A stretch of DNA of 64,000 bases, from assembly GCF_014656455.1 (NCBI RefSeq), contig NZ_BNCL01000005.1, positions 124,001 through 188,000 of the forward strand. The letters are read 5' to 3'. The translations under genes were made by a program, and so were the position numbers. The number at the start of each line of letters is the position of its first letter. Within the stretch, counting starts at the first letter, position 1. Of the stretch, positions 28,104 through 37,422 are shown in pieces. The notes beneath the pieces are model-generated. The model made no database searches. It saw only the letters and a list, made by a program, of their open reading frames with translations, and had not been told where the DNA came from. The DNA is from Paracoccus aerius (GTDB lineage Bacteria > Pseudomonadota > Alphaproteobacteria > Rhodobacterales > Rhodobacteraceae).

Positions 28104-28490
28104 CTAGTCCCCCGCGGGCGTGTCGGCCGCGGGATCGCGCCTGCGGCGCATGTCTTCGGGCAAGGCATCCGATCCCTCGGTCCGGTCGCGCATCAGGGCG
28201 GCCCGGCCCAGCATCATCAGCGTGACGGGCGTGGTCAGGACGATGCAGAAGCCGATCACGAATTCATGGAGGATGACCCGCCCGTCGATGAAGCTGAACA
28301 TCAGGGCCGAGGCGATGATCGTGGCCCCGGTCCCCCAGCTGGTCGCCAGCGTCGGCGCGTGCAGCCGGTCATAGAACGAGGTCAGCCGTGCAAAGCCAAG
28401 CGCGCCGATCAGGGTCAGCGTCGCGCCCAGCACCACGAAAAAGGCCACCGGGATCGCGACGATCAGGGGGACGGTTGCAAGGGGGCTCAT
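28104..28490 (-). CDS. mnhG: Na+/H+ antiporter subunit G (MnhG/MrpG)
   Basis: Predicted 128-residue membrane protein with three helices. [31 protein letters not shown] is the family signature. It has a basic, acidic tail of about 25 residues in the cytoplasm. It overlaps mnhF by 4 bases and is the last canonical Mrp subunit. Confidence 0.94.
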   Translation of the reverse strand: MSPLATVPLIVAIPVAFFVVLGATLTLIGALGFARLTSFYDRLHAPTLATSWGTGATIIASALMFSFIDGRVILHEFVIGFCIVLTTPVTLMMLGRAALMRDRTEGSDALPEDMRRRRDPAADTPAGD

Positions 28491-28768
28491 TCGATCACCT
28501 CGCCGCGGAACAGGAACTTGGCCAGGGCCACTGACGACACGAAGCCGATGATCGAGATGATCATCGCCGCCTCGAAGAAGAAGGCGGTGCCAAGCTGCAT
28601 CCCCGTCACCAGGAACAGCAGCATGATCGAGACATAAAGCGAATCAAGCGCCAGGACCCGGTCCTGGGCGCGCGGTCCGCGCAGGATCCGCGTGCCGACA
28701 AGACAGCCCGCAAGCGCAAGCGCGATCTGGGCATAGCCAAGCGAAATCGTCAGGATCGTCTCGCTCAT
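28487..28768 (-). CDS. mnhF: Na+/H+ antiporter subunit F (MnhF/MrpF)
   Basis: A 93-residue protein with three helices; [22 protein letters not shown] is the MrpF hallmark between helices 1 and 2. It overlaps mnhE and mnhG by 4 bases each. Confidence 0.94.
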   Translation of the reverse strand: MSETILTISLGYAQIALALAGCLVGTRILRGPRAQDRVLALDSLYVSIMLLFLVTGMQLGTAFFFEAAMIISIIGFVSSVALAKFLFRGEVIE

Positions 28769-29250
28769 TCGAAGATCTCCATCAGCATCGGTTCATAGGT
28801 GTTGCGGATCACGTCGTGGTAATGATCGGTCTCGGCCGCATCGAAGATGTGCAGGGTCAGGACGCCCGTCTCGGTCTCGTACTCAACCCAGGCGGTGCCC
28901 GGAGTGGCGGTCAGGATGATCGCCAGGACCGCCAGGGAATTGCCGCTGGTGATCTGCAGCGGGACGCGGATAAAGGCCGATTGCCGCCCGCTGCGTCCTT
29001 CGGTCAGCAGAAGGCGCGTCACCGCGACGTTCGACCGGATGATGTCCAGGAACAGGGTGCCGATCAGCCGGGGGATGGCGGACCATCGGCGGATGCGCGG
29101 CTTGGCCGAATGCAGGGCGGAATAGGCCCAGCCCGCGACCAGCGACAGCACGGTGCCCAGGATCAGGTATCCCAGCGAAAAGCGCGTCAGCATCAGCCAA
29201 AGGAAGACAAGGGCGACCGACAGGACCGGATGGGGGAAAAGACGGCTCAT
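28765..29250 (-). CDS. mnhE: Na+/H+ antiporter subunit E (MnhE/MrpE)
   Basis: A 161-residue protein: two hydrophobic N-terminal segments, then a cytoplasmic domain with [28 protein letters not shown], the MrpE signature, and [28 protein letters not shown] at the end. It overlaps mnhD by 4 bases. Confidence 0.94.
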   Translation of the reverse strand: MSRLFPHPVLSVALVFLWLMLTRFSLGYLILGTVLSLVAGWAYSALHSAKPRIRRWSAIPRLIGTLFLDIIRSNVAVTRLLLTEGRSGRQSAFIRVPLQITSGNSLAVLAIILTATPGTAWVEYETETGVLTLHIFDAAETDHYHDVIRNTYEPMLMEIFE

Positions 29251-30890
29251 TCCTGGGCTTCCCCTTCGTCATCCGGGCGATCGGCGGCGCGCGGCGTGGC
29301 AAAGACCCCGTATGCATAGGCCGCGGTGTCATGCAGGGCATGGGCCGTCCCGATGGTGTAACGCAGCATCGCCTCGGCCTTGAAGCTGATCAGCGACAGG
29401 ACCACCAGCAGCGCGATGATCGGCGCGATCTCGAAGGCCAGGACGCGGGGCAGGGGCACGTCATTGGCCCAGAAGGTCTGGATGCCGATGCGCGCCATGC
29501 CGATCAGCGTGGCAAAGCCCGACAGGATCAGCAGCGCGACAAAGGACCAGGCGAAGCCTGCGGGCAGCGCCGACTGTTCGATCAGGGGCTGGATCATCGC
29601 GATCTTGCCGATAAAGCCCGGCAACGGCGGCAGCCCCGCCAGCATCAGCACGCAAAGCGCGAAGCAGATGCCCAGCACGGTCATGGTTCCGGGGATGGCC
29701 AGGCCCACGTCCGGCACCTCGTCGATCTCGCTGTCGTCGATGCCATAGGCGTCGGCCGTCAGGGCCAGCATGGCGGCGATGCCGCCGTCCTCGCGGTTCA
29801 TCGGCTCGATCAGCAGGAACAGCGCCCCCGTCGCCAGCACCGATCCCACCATGTAGTAGAGCGCGCCCGCCAGCATGGCCTGGCCGCCGCCCGCAAGTGC
29901 AAAGCCGGTGATCCCCAGCACCGTCCCCGAGGAGACCAGCACCGAATGCGCGGCCATCCGACCCAGGCTTTGCGAGGCAAGGATGCCCAGCAGCCCGAAC
30001 AGGATCGTGGCCATTCCCAGGAGGATCAGCACCCCCGCGCCAAAGCCCGCGGAGGCGCCGCCGGTTTCCCCGAACAGCAGCATCGCCAGCCGCAGGATCG
30101 CGTAGACGCCGACCTTGGTCATGATCGCGAACATCGCGCCGACCGGGGCGGCGGCGGCCATGTAGGCGGTCGGCAGCCAGAAGTTCAGCGGCCAGCTGCC
30201 CGCCTTGACCAGGAAGGCGATGGCCAGGATCGCCACGCCCGCGTGCAGCAGGGGCCGGTCCTCGCCCGGCATGGCCGAGATCAGGTTCGCCAGATGCGCC
30301 ATGTTCAGCGTGCCCGTGACGCCATAGATCAGCGCGACGCCGATCAGGAACAGCAGGGAGGCTGCCAGGTTGATGGCGATGTAGTGCAACCCTGCCCGAA
30401 CCCGAAGCTGTCCCGATCCGTGCAGCAGAAGGCCATAGGACGCGGCCAGCAGGATCTCGAAGAACACGAACAGGTTGAAGATGTCGCCCGTCAGGAAGGC
30501 GCCGTTCAGCCCCACCAGCAGGAACTGGAACAGCGAATAGTAATGCGGCCCCTGCCGCGCCCAGCCCGCACCGGAATAGACCAGGGACGGGATCGCTAGC
30601 AGCGCGGTCAAGACCAGCATCATGGCGGCAAGCCGGTCCAGCACCAGCACGATGCCGAAGGGCGCCGCCCAATCGCCAAGCAGATAGAAGCTGATCCCTT
30701 CGGCGTCGCTGATGTCGCCGCCGGTCTTGGCACGCACCACCAATTCGACCGCGATCAGAAGCTGCGCCGCGACCGAGACAAGGCTGAGCCAGAACTTGGC
30801 CTGCCGCTGCCGGTCGTCGTAAAGCAGCATCAAGGCACCCACGACGAAGGGGATCAGGATCGGCGCGATGATGAGATGTTCGCTGATCAC
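29247..30890 (-). CDS. mnhD: Na+/H+ antiporter subunit D (MnhD/MrpD)
   Basis: Predicted 547-residue polytopic protein related to NuoM/NuoN ion-translocating subunits. It has about 14 helices; the conserved glutamate in LFVFFEILLAASY (TM5-type) and the lysine in FLVKAGSWPLNFWLPTAYMAAAAPVGAMF are present. I use the GTG at 30890, which overlaps the mnhC stop by 4 bases (GTGA); the frame upstream runs antiparallel to no Mrp sequence. Confidence 0.94.
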   Translation of the reverse strand: MISEHLIIAPILIPFVVGALMLLYDDRQRQAKFWLSLVSVAAQLLIAVELVVRAKTGGDISDAEGISFYLLGDWAAPFGIVLVLDRLAAMMLVLTALLAIPSLVYSGAGWARQGPHYYSLFQFLLVGLNGAFLTGDIFNLFVFFEILLAASYGLLLHGSGQLRVRAGLHYIAINLAASLLFLIGVALIYGVTGTLNMAHLANLISAMPGEDRPLLHAGVAILAIAFLVKAGSWPLNFWLPTAYMAAAAPVGAMFAIMTKVGVYAILRLAMLLFGETGGASAGFGAGVLILLGMATILFGLLGILASQSLGRMAAHSVLVSSGTVLGITGFALAGGGQAMLAGALYYMVGSVLATGALFLLIEPMNREDGGIAAMLALTADAYGIDDSEIDEVPDVGLAIPGTMTVLGICFALCVLMLAGLPPLPGFIGKIAMIQPLIEQSALPAGFAWSFVALLILSGFATLIGMARIGIQTFWANDVPLPRVLAFEIAPIIALLVVLSLISFKAEAMLRYTIGTAHALHDTAAYAYGVFATPRAADRPDDEGEAQE

Positions 30891-31231
30891 TGGCTGCGCT
30901 CCTTCCCGTCGACATGGTCGGTGCCGGTCATCCCGCGCGAGGCGATCATCACCACCAGGAACAGCGCCGTGGTGGCGAAGCTGATGACGATGGCCGTCAG
31001 GACAAGCGCCTGCGGCAGCGGGTCGGCATAGCGGGTCGGATCGACGAAGCCGCCCTTGGGCATGATCGGCGGCGCGCCCGGCGTCAGGCGGCCCATCGAG
31101 AAGATGAACAGGTTGACCGCATAGGACAGAAGGCACAGCCCGATGATGACCTGGAAGCTGCGCGGACGCAGCAGCAGCCAGATCCCCGAGGCGGACAGGA
31201 TGCCGATGGCGGCGGACAGGATGATTTCCAT
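30887..31231 (-). CDS. mnhC: Na+/H+ antiporter subunit C (MnhC/MrpC)
   Basis: A 114-residue NuoK-like protein with three helices; GIWLLLRPRSFQVIIGLCLLSYAVNLFIFSMGRL and the DPLPQALVLTAIVISFATTAL block are the family marks. The start overlaps the stop of the A/B gene by one base. Confidence 0.95.
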   Translation of the reverse strand: MEIILSAAIGILSASGIWLLLRPRSFQVIIGLCLLSYAVNLFIFSMGRLTPGAPPIMPKGGFVDPTRYADPLPQALVLTAIVISFATTALFLVVMIASRGMTGTDHVDGKERSQ

Positions 31232-34113
31232 CAGGCGGCCTCTTTCCGTGCTGCGATCTCGTCCTGCTCGCGCCTGCGGCTCGCGCGCAGCGACTGGTGG
31301 GCGATGGCGACCAGCATCAGCACGACCGCGCCCACGACGGTTGCGAAGACGCCGATGTCGAACAGCAGCGCCGTGGCGGCGGGTACCTGGCCCACGAAGG
31401 GCACATCGACATAGCGCGCGTGCGCCGTCAGGAAGGGATAGCCGAACAGCCAGGCGCCCATGCCGGTGGCCACCGCGCCCAGAAGGCCAAAGCCCATCCA
31501 GCGGATCGGCAGCACGGTTATGCGGGCCTCGACCCAGCGGACATTGGTCGCGATGTACTGGATCAGGAAGGCGATCGCCAGCGTCACCCCGGCGGCGAAG
31601 CCCCCGCCCGGCAGGTCATGGCCGCGGAAGAAGAAGTATCCTGCCACCATCACCAGGATCGGGAACATCCAGATCATGATGACCGAGGGCACGTAAAGGT
31701 AATCGTCCAGCGAGGGGCTGTCGCCGGTCTGCTGGTCGGGCGCCTCGATGCTCTCGGGGGCGGGGCGGAAGCGGCGCAGCAGGCCGTAGACGGTCAGGCC
31801 CACGATCGCCAGGACCGAGATCTCGCCAAAGGTGTCGAAGGCGCGGAAGTCCACAAGGATCACGTTGACCACATTGGTGCCGCCGCCTTCGTAATAGGCA
31901 TTGCCAAGGAACCAGTCGCCGACATTGCTGATGACGGGCCGCGTCATGACCGCAAAGGCAATGGCCGCGATTCCCACCCCTCCGACAACGGCGATGACCA
32001 GATCACGGCCGCGGCGGATTTTGGCTGGCAGCAGCTTGTCCTCGGGGATCTCGGAACGGCGCTTGGGCAGCCAGCGCAGGCCCAGAAGCAGCAGGACCGT
32101 CGTCACCACCTCGACCAGAAGCTGCGTCAGCGCCAGGTCGGGGGACGAGAACCAGGCGAAGGTCAGGCAGGTCACCACCCCCGCACCGCCCAGCAGGACC
32201 AGGGCCGCGAAGCGGTGATACTTGGCCTGCCAGGCCGCGCCGATGGCGCAGGCCGCGCCCACCGTCCACAACAACGCGAAGGCCGGGTTGAACGCGTGCA
32301 GCCGCAGATCCTGCGCCCAGGTCAGGCCCGACCACAGCGATGCCACCGCAACGGCAATCCCGCCCAGCACAAGCAGTCGCAACTGTGGTTGCAGGGCTTC
32401 GGTGGACATCAGGGCAAGGGCCATGCGCGGCAGGCGCCAGGACAGGCGGAACAGCAGCCAGTCATAGATGCGTTGCCCGCGGATCCGGTGCAGCAGGAAC
32501 GGACCCTCGGGCCCGGTCGGGATCGACTTCGCGCTGAAGGCATAGATCAGCGTTCCCACCGCCAGGGCGATCATGCTCAGCATCAGGGGGGCATTGACGC
32601 CGTGCCAGATGGCGATCTTGTAATAGGGCAGGTCCGGCCCCGCCACGGATCGGGCAGCCGTGTTGACGATCTGGCCAAGGGTCAGCGCGGGCAGGATGCC
32701 TACGACCAGGCAGATCAACACCAGCAGCTCGACCGGGCGGCGCATCCAGGCGGGCGGCTCGTGCGGTGTCTTGGGCAGGTTGGTCGCCTGCGGGCCAAAG
32801 AACACGGTCGCGATGAAGCGCAGCGAATAGGCCACCGACAGGGTGCTGCCGACGATGGCGAAATAGGGCAGGGCGTTGTCCAGCCAGGTGCCGTTGTGCC
32901 AGTCCACCGCCTCGGCCAGAAACATTTCCTTGGACAGGAACCCGTTCAGCAGCGGCACGCCCGCCATGGCGCCTGCGGCAACGATGGCCAGGGTCGCGGT
33001 GAAGGGCATCGGCCGGAACAGGCCGGACAGGCGGCGCATGTCGCGCGTGCCGGTCTCGTGGTCGATGATGCCGGCGGCCATGAACAGGGACGCCTTGAAG
33101 ACCGCGTGGTTGCAGATGTGGAAGATCGCGGCCAGGATCGCCATCGGCCCGCCGATCCCCGCAAGCGCCGTGATCAGGCCCAGGTGGCTGATCGTCGAAT
33201 AGGCCAGAAGCCCCTTGAGGTCATGGCGATACAGCGCGACCGCCGCGCCCAGGATCAGCGTGGCCATGCCGATGCTGGTGACGACATAGAACCAGGCCTC
33301 GGTCCCGCCCAGCACGGGCGAGAAGCGCACCAGCAGGAACACCCCGGCCTTCACCATGGTCGCGGAATGCAGGAAGGCCGACACCGGCGTCGGCGCGGCC
33401 ATGGCGCCGGGCAGCCAGAAATGGAACGGGAACTGCGCCGACTTGGTGAAGGCGCCCAGCAGGAACAGCCCCAGGATCGCGCCGTACCAGGGATGCGCCC
33501 GGACCGCGTCGCCCGACCGCAGGATGATCCCCAGGTCATAGCTGCCCGCGACATAGCCCAGGATCAGCATTGCCGTCAGCAGGCAAAGCCCGCCCAGGGC
33601 GGTGATGATCAGCGCCGTCCGCGCCCCGTCCCGCGCCGCCGCCCCCTGGTGCCAGAAGCCGATCAGCAGGAAGGACATGAACGATGTCAGTTCCCAGAAG
33701 ACGACCATCCCCAGCACGTTGCCGGAAATCAGGATGCCCTGCATTGCCCCGGTAAAGGCCATCAGCAGCGCATAGAAGCGGGGCAGGTTGTCGCCCGCCG
33801 ACATGTAGTAGCGCGCATAGATCACCACGAGGATGCCGATCGACAGCACCAGCGTCGTGAACAGCCAGGAAAATCCGTCCATGCGCAGCGCCAGGTTCAT
33901 CCCCAGCGAAGGCACCCATTCCATGCTGGCGCGCAGCACCGTGCCGTCTCGGATGTCGGACAGGAAGCCCGCCTGAACCACCAGCCCGGCCGCCAGCGAG
34001 GCGCCCGACAGCCAGGCCGAGGCGCTGCGCGAGGTTGGCGAAAGGGTCAGAAGGATCAGCGCGGTCGCGAAGGGAAGGCTTGCCAACAACAGGAACAGAT
34101 TGTGTTCGGCCAT
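31231..34113 (-). CDS. mnhA: Fused Na+/H+ antiporter subunits A and B (MnhAB)
   Basis: A 960-residue membrane protein, first gene of the Mrp operon. The MrpA part (about 1-790) is NuoL-like: FFWELTSFMSFLLIGFW, lysine-bearing helices with FTKSAQFPFHFWLPGAMAAPTPVSAFLHSATMVKAG, and a C-terminal MrpA extension with LTQLLVEVVTTVLLLLGLRWLPKR. The MrpB domain (about 810-960) begins LDDYLYVPSVIMIWMFPI and has FRGHDLPGGGFAAG. The A-B fusion is the group 2 (Pha-type) form of rhizobia and Rhodobacteraceae. The complex exports Na+ or K+ in exchange for protons. Confidence 0.95.
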   Translation of the reverse strand: MAEHNLFLLLASLPFATALILLTLSPTSRSASAWLSGASLAAGLVVQAGFLSDIRDGTVLRASMEWVPSLGMNLALRMDGFSWLFTTLVLSIGILVVIYARYYMSAGDNLPRFYALLMAFTGAMQGILISGNVLGMVVFWELTSFMSFLLIGFWHQGAAARDGARTALIITALGGLCLLTAMLILGYVAGSYDLGIILRSGDAVRAHPWYGAILGLFLLGAFTKSAQFPFHFWLPGAMAAPTPVSAFLHSATMVKAGVFLLVRFSPVLGGTEAWFYVVTSIGMATLILGAAVALYRHDLKGLLAYSTISHLGLITALAGIGGPMAILAAIFHICNHAVFKASLFMAAGIIDHETGTRDMRRLSGLFRPMPFTATLAIVAAGAMAGVPLLNGFLSKEMFLAEAVDWHNGTWLDNALPYFAIVGSTLSVAYSLRFIATVFFGPQATNLPKTPHEPPAWMRRPVELLVLICLVVGILPALTLGQIVNTAARSVAGPDLPYYKIAIWHGVNAPLMLSMIALAVGTLIYAFSAKSIPTGPEGPFLLHRIRGQRIYDWLLFRLSWRLPRMALALMSTEALQPQLRLLVLGGIAVAVASLWSGLTWAQDLRLHAFNPAFALLWTVGAACAIGAAWQAKYHRFAALVLLGGAGVVTCLTFAWFSSPDLALTQLLVEVVTTVLLLLGLRWLPKRRSEIPEDKLLPAKIRRGRDLVIAVVGGVGIAAIAFAVMTRPVISNVGDWFLGNAYYEGGGTNVVNVILVDFRAFDTFGEISVLAIVGLTVYGLLRRFRPAPESIEAPDQQTGDSPSLDDYLYVPSVIMIWMFPILVMVAGYFFFRGHDLPGGGFAAGVTLAIAFLIQYIATNVRWVEARITVLPIRWMGFGLLGAVATGMGAWLFGYPFLTAHARYVDVPFVGQVPAATALLFDIGVFATVVGAVVLMLVAIAHQSLRASRRREQDEIAARKEAA

Positions 34114-34207
34114 CTTCGCCTTGCCCTTACCTCAATGAATCAAGTCGCTTTTCCCGAAACATGACGGTTCTGCCTTGTTCTTCGATGGAAAGAAGACAAG
34201 CTTTGCC

Positions 34208-34236
34208 AGGCATTCGGGGGTCAGGTCCGAATGCCT
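34208..34236 (-). terminator. Strong inverted repeat between gbcB and the Mrp operon
   Basis: AGGCATTCGG / CCGAATGCCT, perfect 10-bp stem with a 9-base loop, 160 bases beyond the gbcB stop and about 95 before mnhA. There is no T-tract, so it may be a weak terminator or an operator. The rest of the 283-base gap (34114-34396) shows nothing else I can name. Confidence 0.45.
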
Positions 34237-34396
34237 TTCGTCCCGCTCAAGATCAAGGCCAGATTGACGGCAGAATCAGGATTTTTCCAACTTTTCCGTT
34301 ATCGGCACCAGTCCTGAAAAATATGCCCCGGCAGATCCTCCGACCGTCGAACCTGATGCGCTGCCGCGGCGTTGGGGATCGGTCCGGAAGCCGCCC

Positions 34397-35488
34397 TCAG
34401 ACCGCCACCTCGACCTTGCCCAGCGGATGCGAACAGCAGGCGAGGATGAAGCCCTCGTCGATATCCTCGTCGCTGATGCCGCCGTTGTGGACCATGTGAA
34501 CCTCTCCGGACAGCTTGCGGATCTTGCAGGTGCCGCACAGGCCGAAGGTGCAGCCCGACGGGATGTTCAGCCCCGACCGCTTTGCCACCGCCAGGACCGT
34601 GTCGGTTTCCGCGCAGGGCGCGGTGACGCCGCTGTCGGCAAAGGTGATCTGCGCCTTGGCGCCTTCCTCGGGGACCGTGTCCTCGATCACGGGGGCGTCG
34701 GCCTCGGTCTTGATGGGCGCGCCGAAGCTTTCCTGGTGGTAGTGGTCCATGTCGAAGCCCAGCGACACCAGCATGTCGCGCACGGCCTGCATGAAGGGCT
34801 CGGGCCCGCAGCAGAAGACCTCGCGCTCAAGGTAATCCGGGGCCATCAGGCCCAGCATGATCTGGCTGAGCCTGCCGCGATAGCCGTACCACGCGCCGAA
34901 GGTGTCCGGTTCCTCGACCGTGAAATGCAGTTGCAGGTTCGTGGTGCGGTTCACGAACTGCTCTAGCCGGTGGCGGAAGATGATGTCGGATGGACGCCGC
35001 GCGGCATGGACGAAGACGATATCGGATGCCTCGCCCGAATCCCAGGCCCAGGTGGTCATCGACATCATCGGCGTGATGCCCGACCCGGCCGAGATGAACA
35101 GGTATTTCCGCGCCGGGTGCTTGTGGAAGCTGAAGATCCCCGACGGCCCGAAGGCCTTGATCCGCACGCCGGGCTTGAGGTTCTGCAGCATCCACCGCGT
35201 GCCCACCGACAAAGGCTGCGCCTTCACCGTCACGGAAATCGACAAGGGCCGCGAGGGCGAGGACGAGATCGTATAGGTCCGCTGGACATTGCCCGCCGCG
35301 CCCCTTGCGGGATCGACCGGCAGATCCAGCGTGATGAACTGCCCCGGCTGGTAATCGAACCACGCCCCCGACGGCGCCCGGAAGGTGAAGGTGGCGGTGT
35401 CCGGCGTTTCGGGAACCACCATCGTGCATTCCAGCAACTCGTCGTCGGACCACGGCTCGGCGGCCCAGTTCAGGCGTGGCTTCTTCAT
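34397..35488 (-). CDS. gbcB: Flavin/[2Fe-2S] reductase of a Rieske oxygenase (GbcB-like)
   Basis: Predicted 363-residue electron-transfer protein. Order of domains: FAD-binding barrel (about 15-115, with RTYTISSSP), NAD(P)-binding domain (LFISAGSGITPMMSM, then CCGPEPFMQAVRDML), a linker, and a C-terminal plant-type ferredoxin with CTFGLCGTC plus a last cysteine in ILACCSHP. It should pass electrons from NADH to the adjacent oxygenase (7 bases upstream). The glycine-betaine demethylase reductase GbcB is the best-fitting relative. Confidence 0.85.
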   Translation of the reverse strand: MKKPRLNWAAEPWSDDELLECTMVVPETPDTATFTFRAPSGAWFDYQPGQFITLDLPVDPARGAAGNVQRTYTISSSPSRPLSISVTVKAQPLSVGTRWMLQNLKPGVRIKAFGPSGIFSFHKHPARKYLFISAGSGITPMMSMTTWAWDSGEASDIVFVHAARRPSDIIFRHRLEQFVNRTTNLQLHFTVEEPDTFGAWYGYRGRLSQIMLGLMAPDYLEREVFCCGPEPFMQAVRDMLVSLGFDMDHYHQESFGAPIKTEADAPVIEDTVPEEGAKAQITFADSGVTAPCAETDTVLAVAKRSGLNIPSGCTFGLCGTCKIRKLSGEVHMVHNGGISDEDIDEGFILACCSHPLGKVEVAV

Positions 35489-35495
35489 GCGTGTC

Positions 35496-36728
35496 TTACT
35501 CCGCCGCGACCGCGTTGGGCGACAGGCGGCGGCTCATCAGCCCGCAATACCAGTCGATCAGGTGGATGACGCCCGCTTCCTGCGTCGGCGAATAGGGGCC
35601 GGGCTGATAGGCGGGGGAAAGGATGCCCTTCTGGTTTTCCTCGACCACCTGCCGGTCCTCGTCATTGGTGGCAAGCCAGACCTCGGTCAGCTTCTGCAGG
35701 TCGTAGTCCACGCCCTCGACCGCGTCCTTGTGGACCAGCCACTTGGTCGTGACCTCGGTTTCCGTGGGGCTGATCGGCAGGATGCGGAAGACGATGGCAT
35801 GGTCGGGCAGGAAGTGGTTCCACGACGACGGGAAGTGATAGAACATCAGGCTGCCCGCGTCGTTCCAGGGGATGGTCCCCATGCGCCGCGACACGGCGGC
35901 CTTGCCCGACATGGTGAAGCTTTCCTGGTTGTCCATCAGCGGCACGCGGGCCATGCGCCACTGCATGTCGGGCGCGTTGGTGAAGCGCGACGGCAGGTTG
36001 GCCGCGTCGCAGCGCGCCCAGTGGTCGAGGATCTCGGGCGAGGCCGAATTCGGGCCTTCCATCACCGTCATCAGCGGATCGTCGGAATAGGTCCGGCACA
36101 GCGAAGGATGCGAGCCGCCGCAGTGATAGCATTCGCGGTTGTTCTCCATCACCAGCTTCCAGTTGCCCTTCTCGATGATCGTCGAGGAGAAGGCGACCTT
36201 GCTGTCCGCGATGCCCGAGGGCTGGACGAAGCGCGTCAGGTTCGCAGCCAGTTCGTTGATCGCGGGCGGGATCTGGGCCAGGCAGATGAAGACCATCCCG
36301 CCCAAGTCGATGCAATGGACCGGCTTCAGCCCGTATTTGCTGGCGTCGAAATCCTCGCCCATGTCGCGGGCATACAGAAGCTTGCCGTCAAGGTCATAGG
36401 TCCACTGGTGATAGGGGCAGACCAGCTTGGGGTTGGACCCGTTGGTCTTGGCGCACAGCCGCTGCCCACGATGGCGGCAGACATTGTGGAAGGCGCGGAC
36501 ACGCCCGTCGCCGCTGCGCACCACGATCACGGGATAGGCGCCGACGTTCAGGGTGACGAAGTTGCCGGTCTTCGGGATCTCGCAGGACGGCAGCGCGAAC
36601 AGCCATTCGCGGTACCAGATTTGCTCCAGATCATCCTGGAAGGCCTGCTGGCCGCAATACAGATCGCGGGGCAGGGAAAAGCCAGGGATGCGTTCTGCGA
36701 TCAGGCTGGCGGTCGAGGTCGTATTCAT
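35496..36728 (-). CDS. gbcA: Rieske non-heme iron oxygenase (GbcA-like, glycine betaine demethylation)
   Basis: A 410-residue ring-hydroxylating-type oxygenase. The Rieske cluster ligands are C84/H86 (CRHRG) and C104/H107 (CPYHQW). The mononuclear iron site lies in NNRECYHCGGSHPSL with further acid ligands later. The combination with the downstream reductase fits GbcAB, which removes a methyl from glycine betaine as formaldehyde; related pairs act on stachydrine or carnitine, so the substrate is inferred. The ATG at 36728 is chosen; another four codons upstream (36740) is possible, and neither has a good ribosome site. Confidence 0.82.
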   Translation of the reverse strand: MNTTSTASLIAERIPGFSLPRDLYCGQQAFQDDLEQIWYREWLFALPSCEIPKTGNFVTLNVGAYPVIVVRSGDGRVRAFHNVCRHRGQRLCAKTNGSNPKLVCPYHQWTYDLDGKLLYARDMGEDFDASKYGLKPVHCIDLGGMVFICLAQIPPAINELAANLTRFVQPSGIADSKVAFSSTIIEKGNWKLVMENNRECYHCGGSHPSLCRTYSDDPLMTVMEGPNSASPEILDHWARCDAANLPSRFTNAPDMQWRMARVPLMDNQESFTMSGKAAVSRRMGTIPWNDAGSLMFYHFPSSWNHFLPDHAIVFRILPISPTETEVTTKWLVHKDAVEGVDYDLQKLTEVWLATNDEDRQVVEENQKGILSPAYQPGPYSPTQEAGVIHLIDWYCGLMSRRLSPNAVAAE

Positions 36729-36762
36729 GTCTGGACCCATGGAGGTGCTGGCTGCTATGGGG

Positions 36763-36780
36763 GCAAACTAGCCGGTTTGC
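36763..36780. promoter_or_regulatory. Inverted repeat next to the gbcA start
   Basis: GCAAAC-TAGCCG-GTTTGC, perfect 6-base arms, 23 to 40 bases upstream of the gbcA ATG. Its position suits a repressor or activator site for gbcAB. Confidence 0.4.
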
Positions 36781-36915
36781 GACGCCATGCTGGACAAATT
36801 GCGACCTTGTGTCGCGCGATTCAGACATGGCCGGCGATCGCACTGGAATCTGCTGTGGCACCTGGTGCCGAAAAAGCAACAACCATGATTTTCGCCAAAG
36901 TCAGAAACCGAATCG

Positions 36916-36935
36916 CATGTCAACATGTTGACGTG
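36916..36935. promoter_or_regulatory. 20-base near-perfect palindrome between gbcA and nrdH
   Basis: The core GTCAACATGTTGAC (36919-36932) is a perfect 14-base palindrome, and with its flanks 20 bases are symmetric with one mismatched pair. It lies about 190 bases from gbcA and 260 from nrdH. This is a strong candidate for a dimeric regulator site. Confidence 0.6.
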
Positions 36936-37194
36936 ATGCTGGCAGATATGGCTAGATGATGTGGTGATGCCCCCTTGCGGTTGTCGATATGCAACAGCTA
37001 GAAGGGCCACCGGATCACGCAAGAAGAAGGCCGTTGGCAGCCGGAAAACGGCGCGGCAGTCTGTGCAGAACGACCTTGGCCGCCATCGGCCCTGACATGA
37101 AAACGACACCGGGCAGCGAAACCCGGCGGTATGGTCGCGGGAACAGGCCTGCGGCTGCTGCCTTCGCGTGCCCAATGCAAAAGGAGCAGTGCGC

Positions 37195-37416
37195 ATGACC
37201 ATCATCGTTTATTCCAAACCTGCCTGTGTGCAATGCACCGCGACGACCCGTGCCCTGGATGCGCGCGGCCTGTCCTATGACGTGATCGACCTGACCGAGG
37301 ATGCGGCGGCGATGGAACGCGTGACCGCGCTTGGCTATCGCCAGGCCCCGGTGGTGATCGCCGGCGACGCGCATTGGGCGGGTTTCCGGCCCGACATGAT
37401 CGGCCGCCTGGGCTGA
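37195..37416 (+). CDS. nrdH: Glutaredoxin-like NrdH
   Basis: A 73-residue redoxin, electron donor of class Ib ribonucleotide reductase. The redox motif CVQC is at residues 11-14 and the C-terminal [12 protein letters not shown] segment is the NrdH signature that allows thioredoxin reductase to serve it. AAGGAG stands nine bases before the ATG. First gene of nrdHIEF. Confidence 0.96.
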   Translation: MTIIVYSKPACVQCTATTRALDARGLSYDVIDLTEDAAAMERVTALGYRQAPVVIAGDAHWAGFRPDMIGRLG

Positions 37417-37422
37417 TCCGCG

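Larger units (their letters stand above)
36741..37194. other. Divergent control region between gbcA and nrdH
   Basis: About 450 bases without a convincing gene. It contains two inverted repeats described separately, a Pro/Cys-poor stretch with no open frame of protein-like composition, and the nrdH ribosome site AAGGAG at its right end. I could not find a clear NrdR box. Promoters for both directions must lie here. Confidence 0.6.

Noticed and set aside
31297..34164. Long + strand frame opposite the antiporter A/B gene
   Set aside because: Composition (Gln, Arg, Gly, His runs) is that of a shadow of a hydrophobic membrane protein read backwards; it has no ribosome site or family features.
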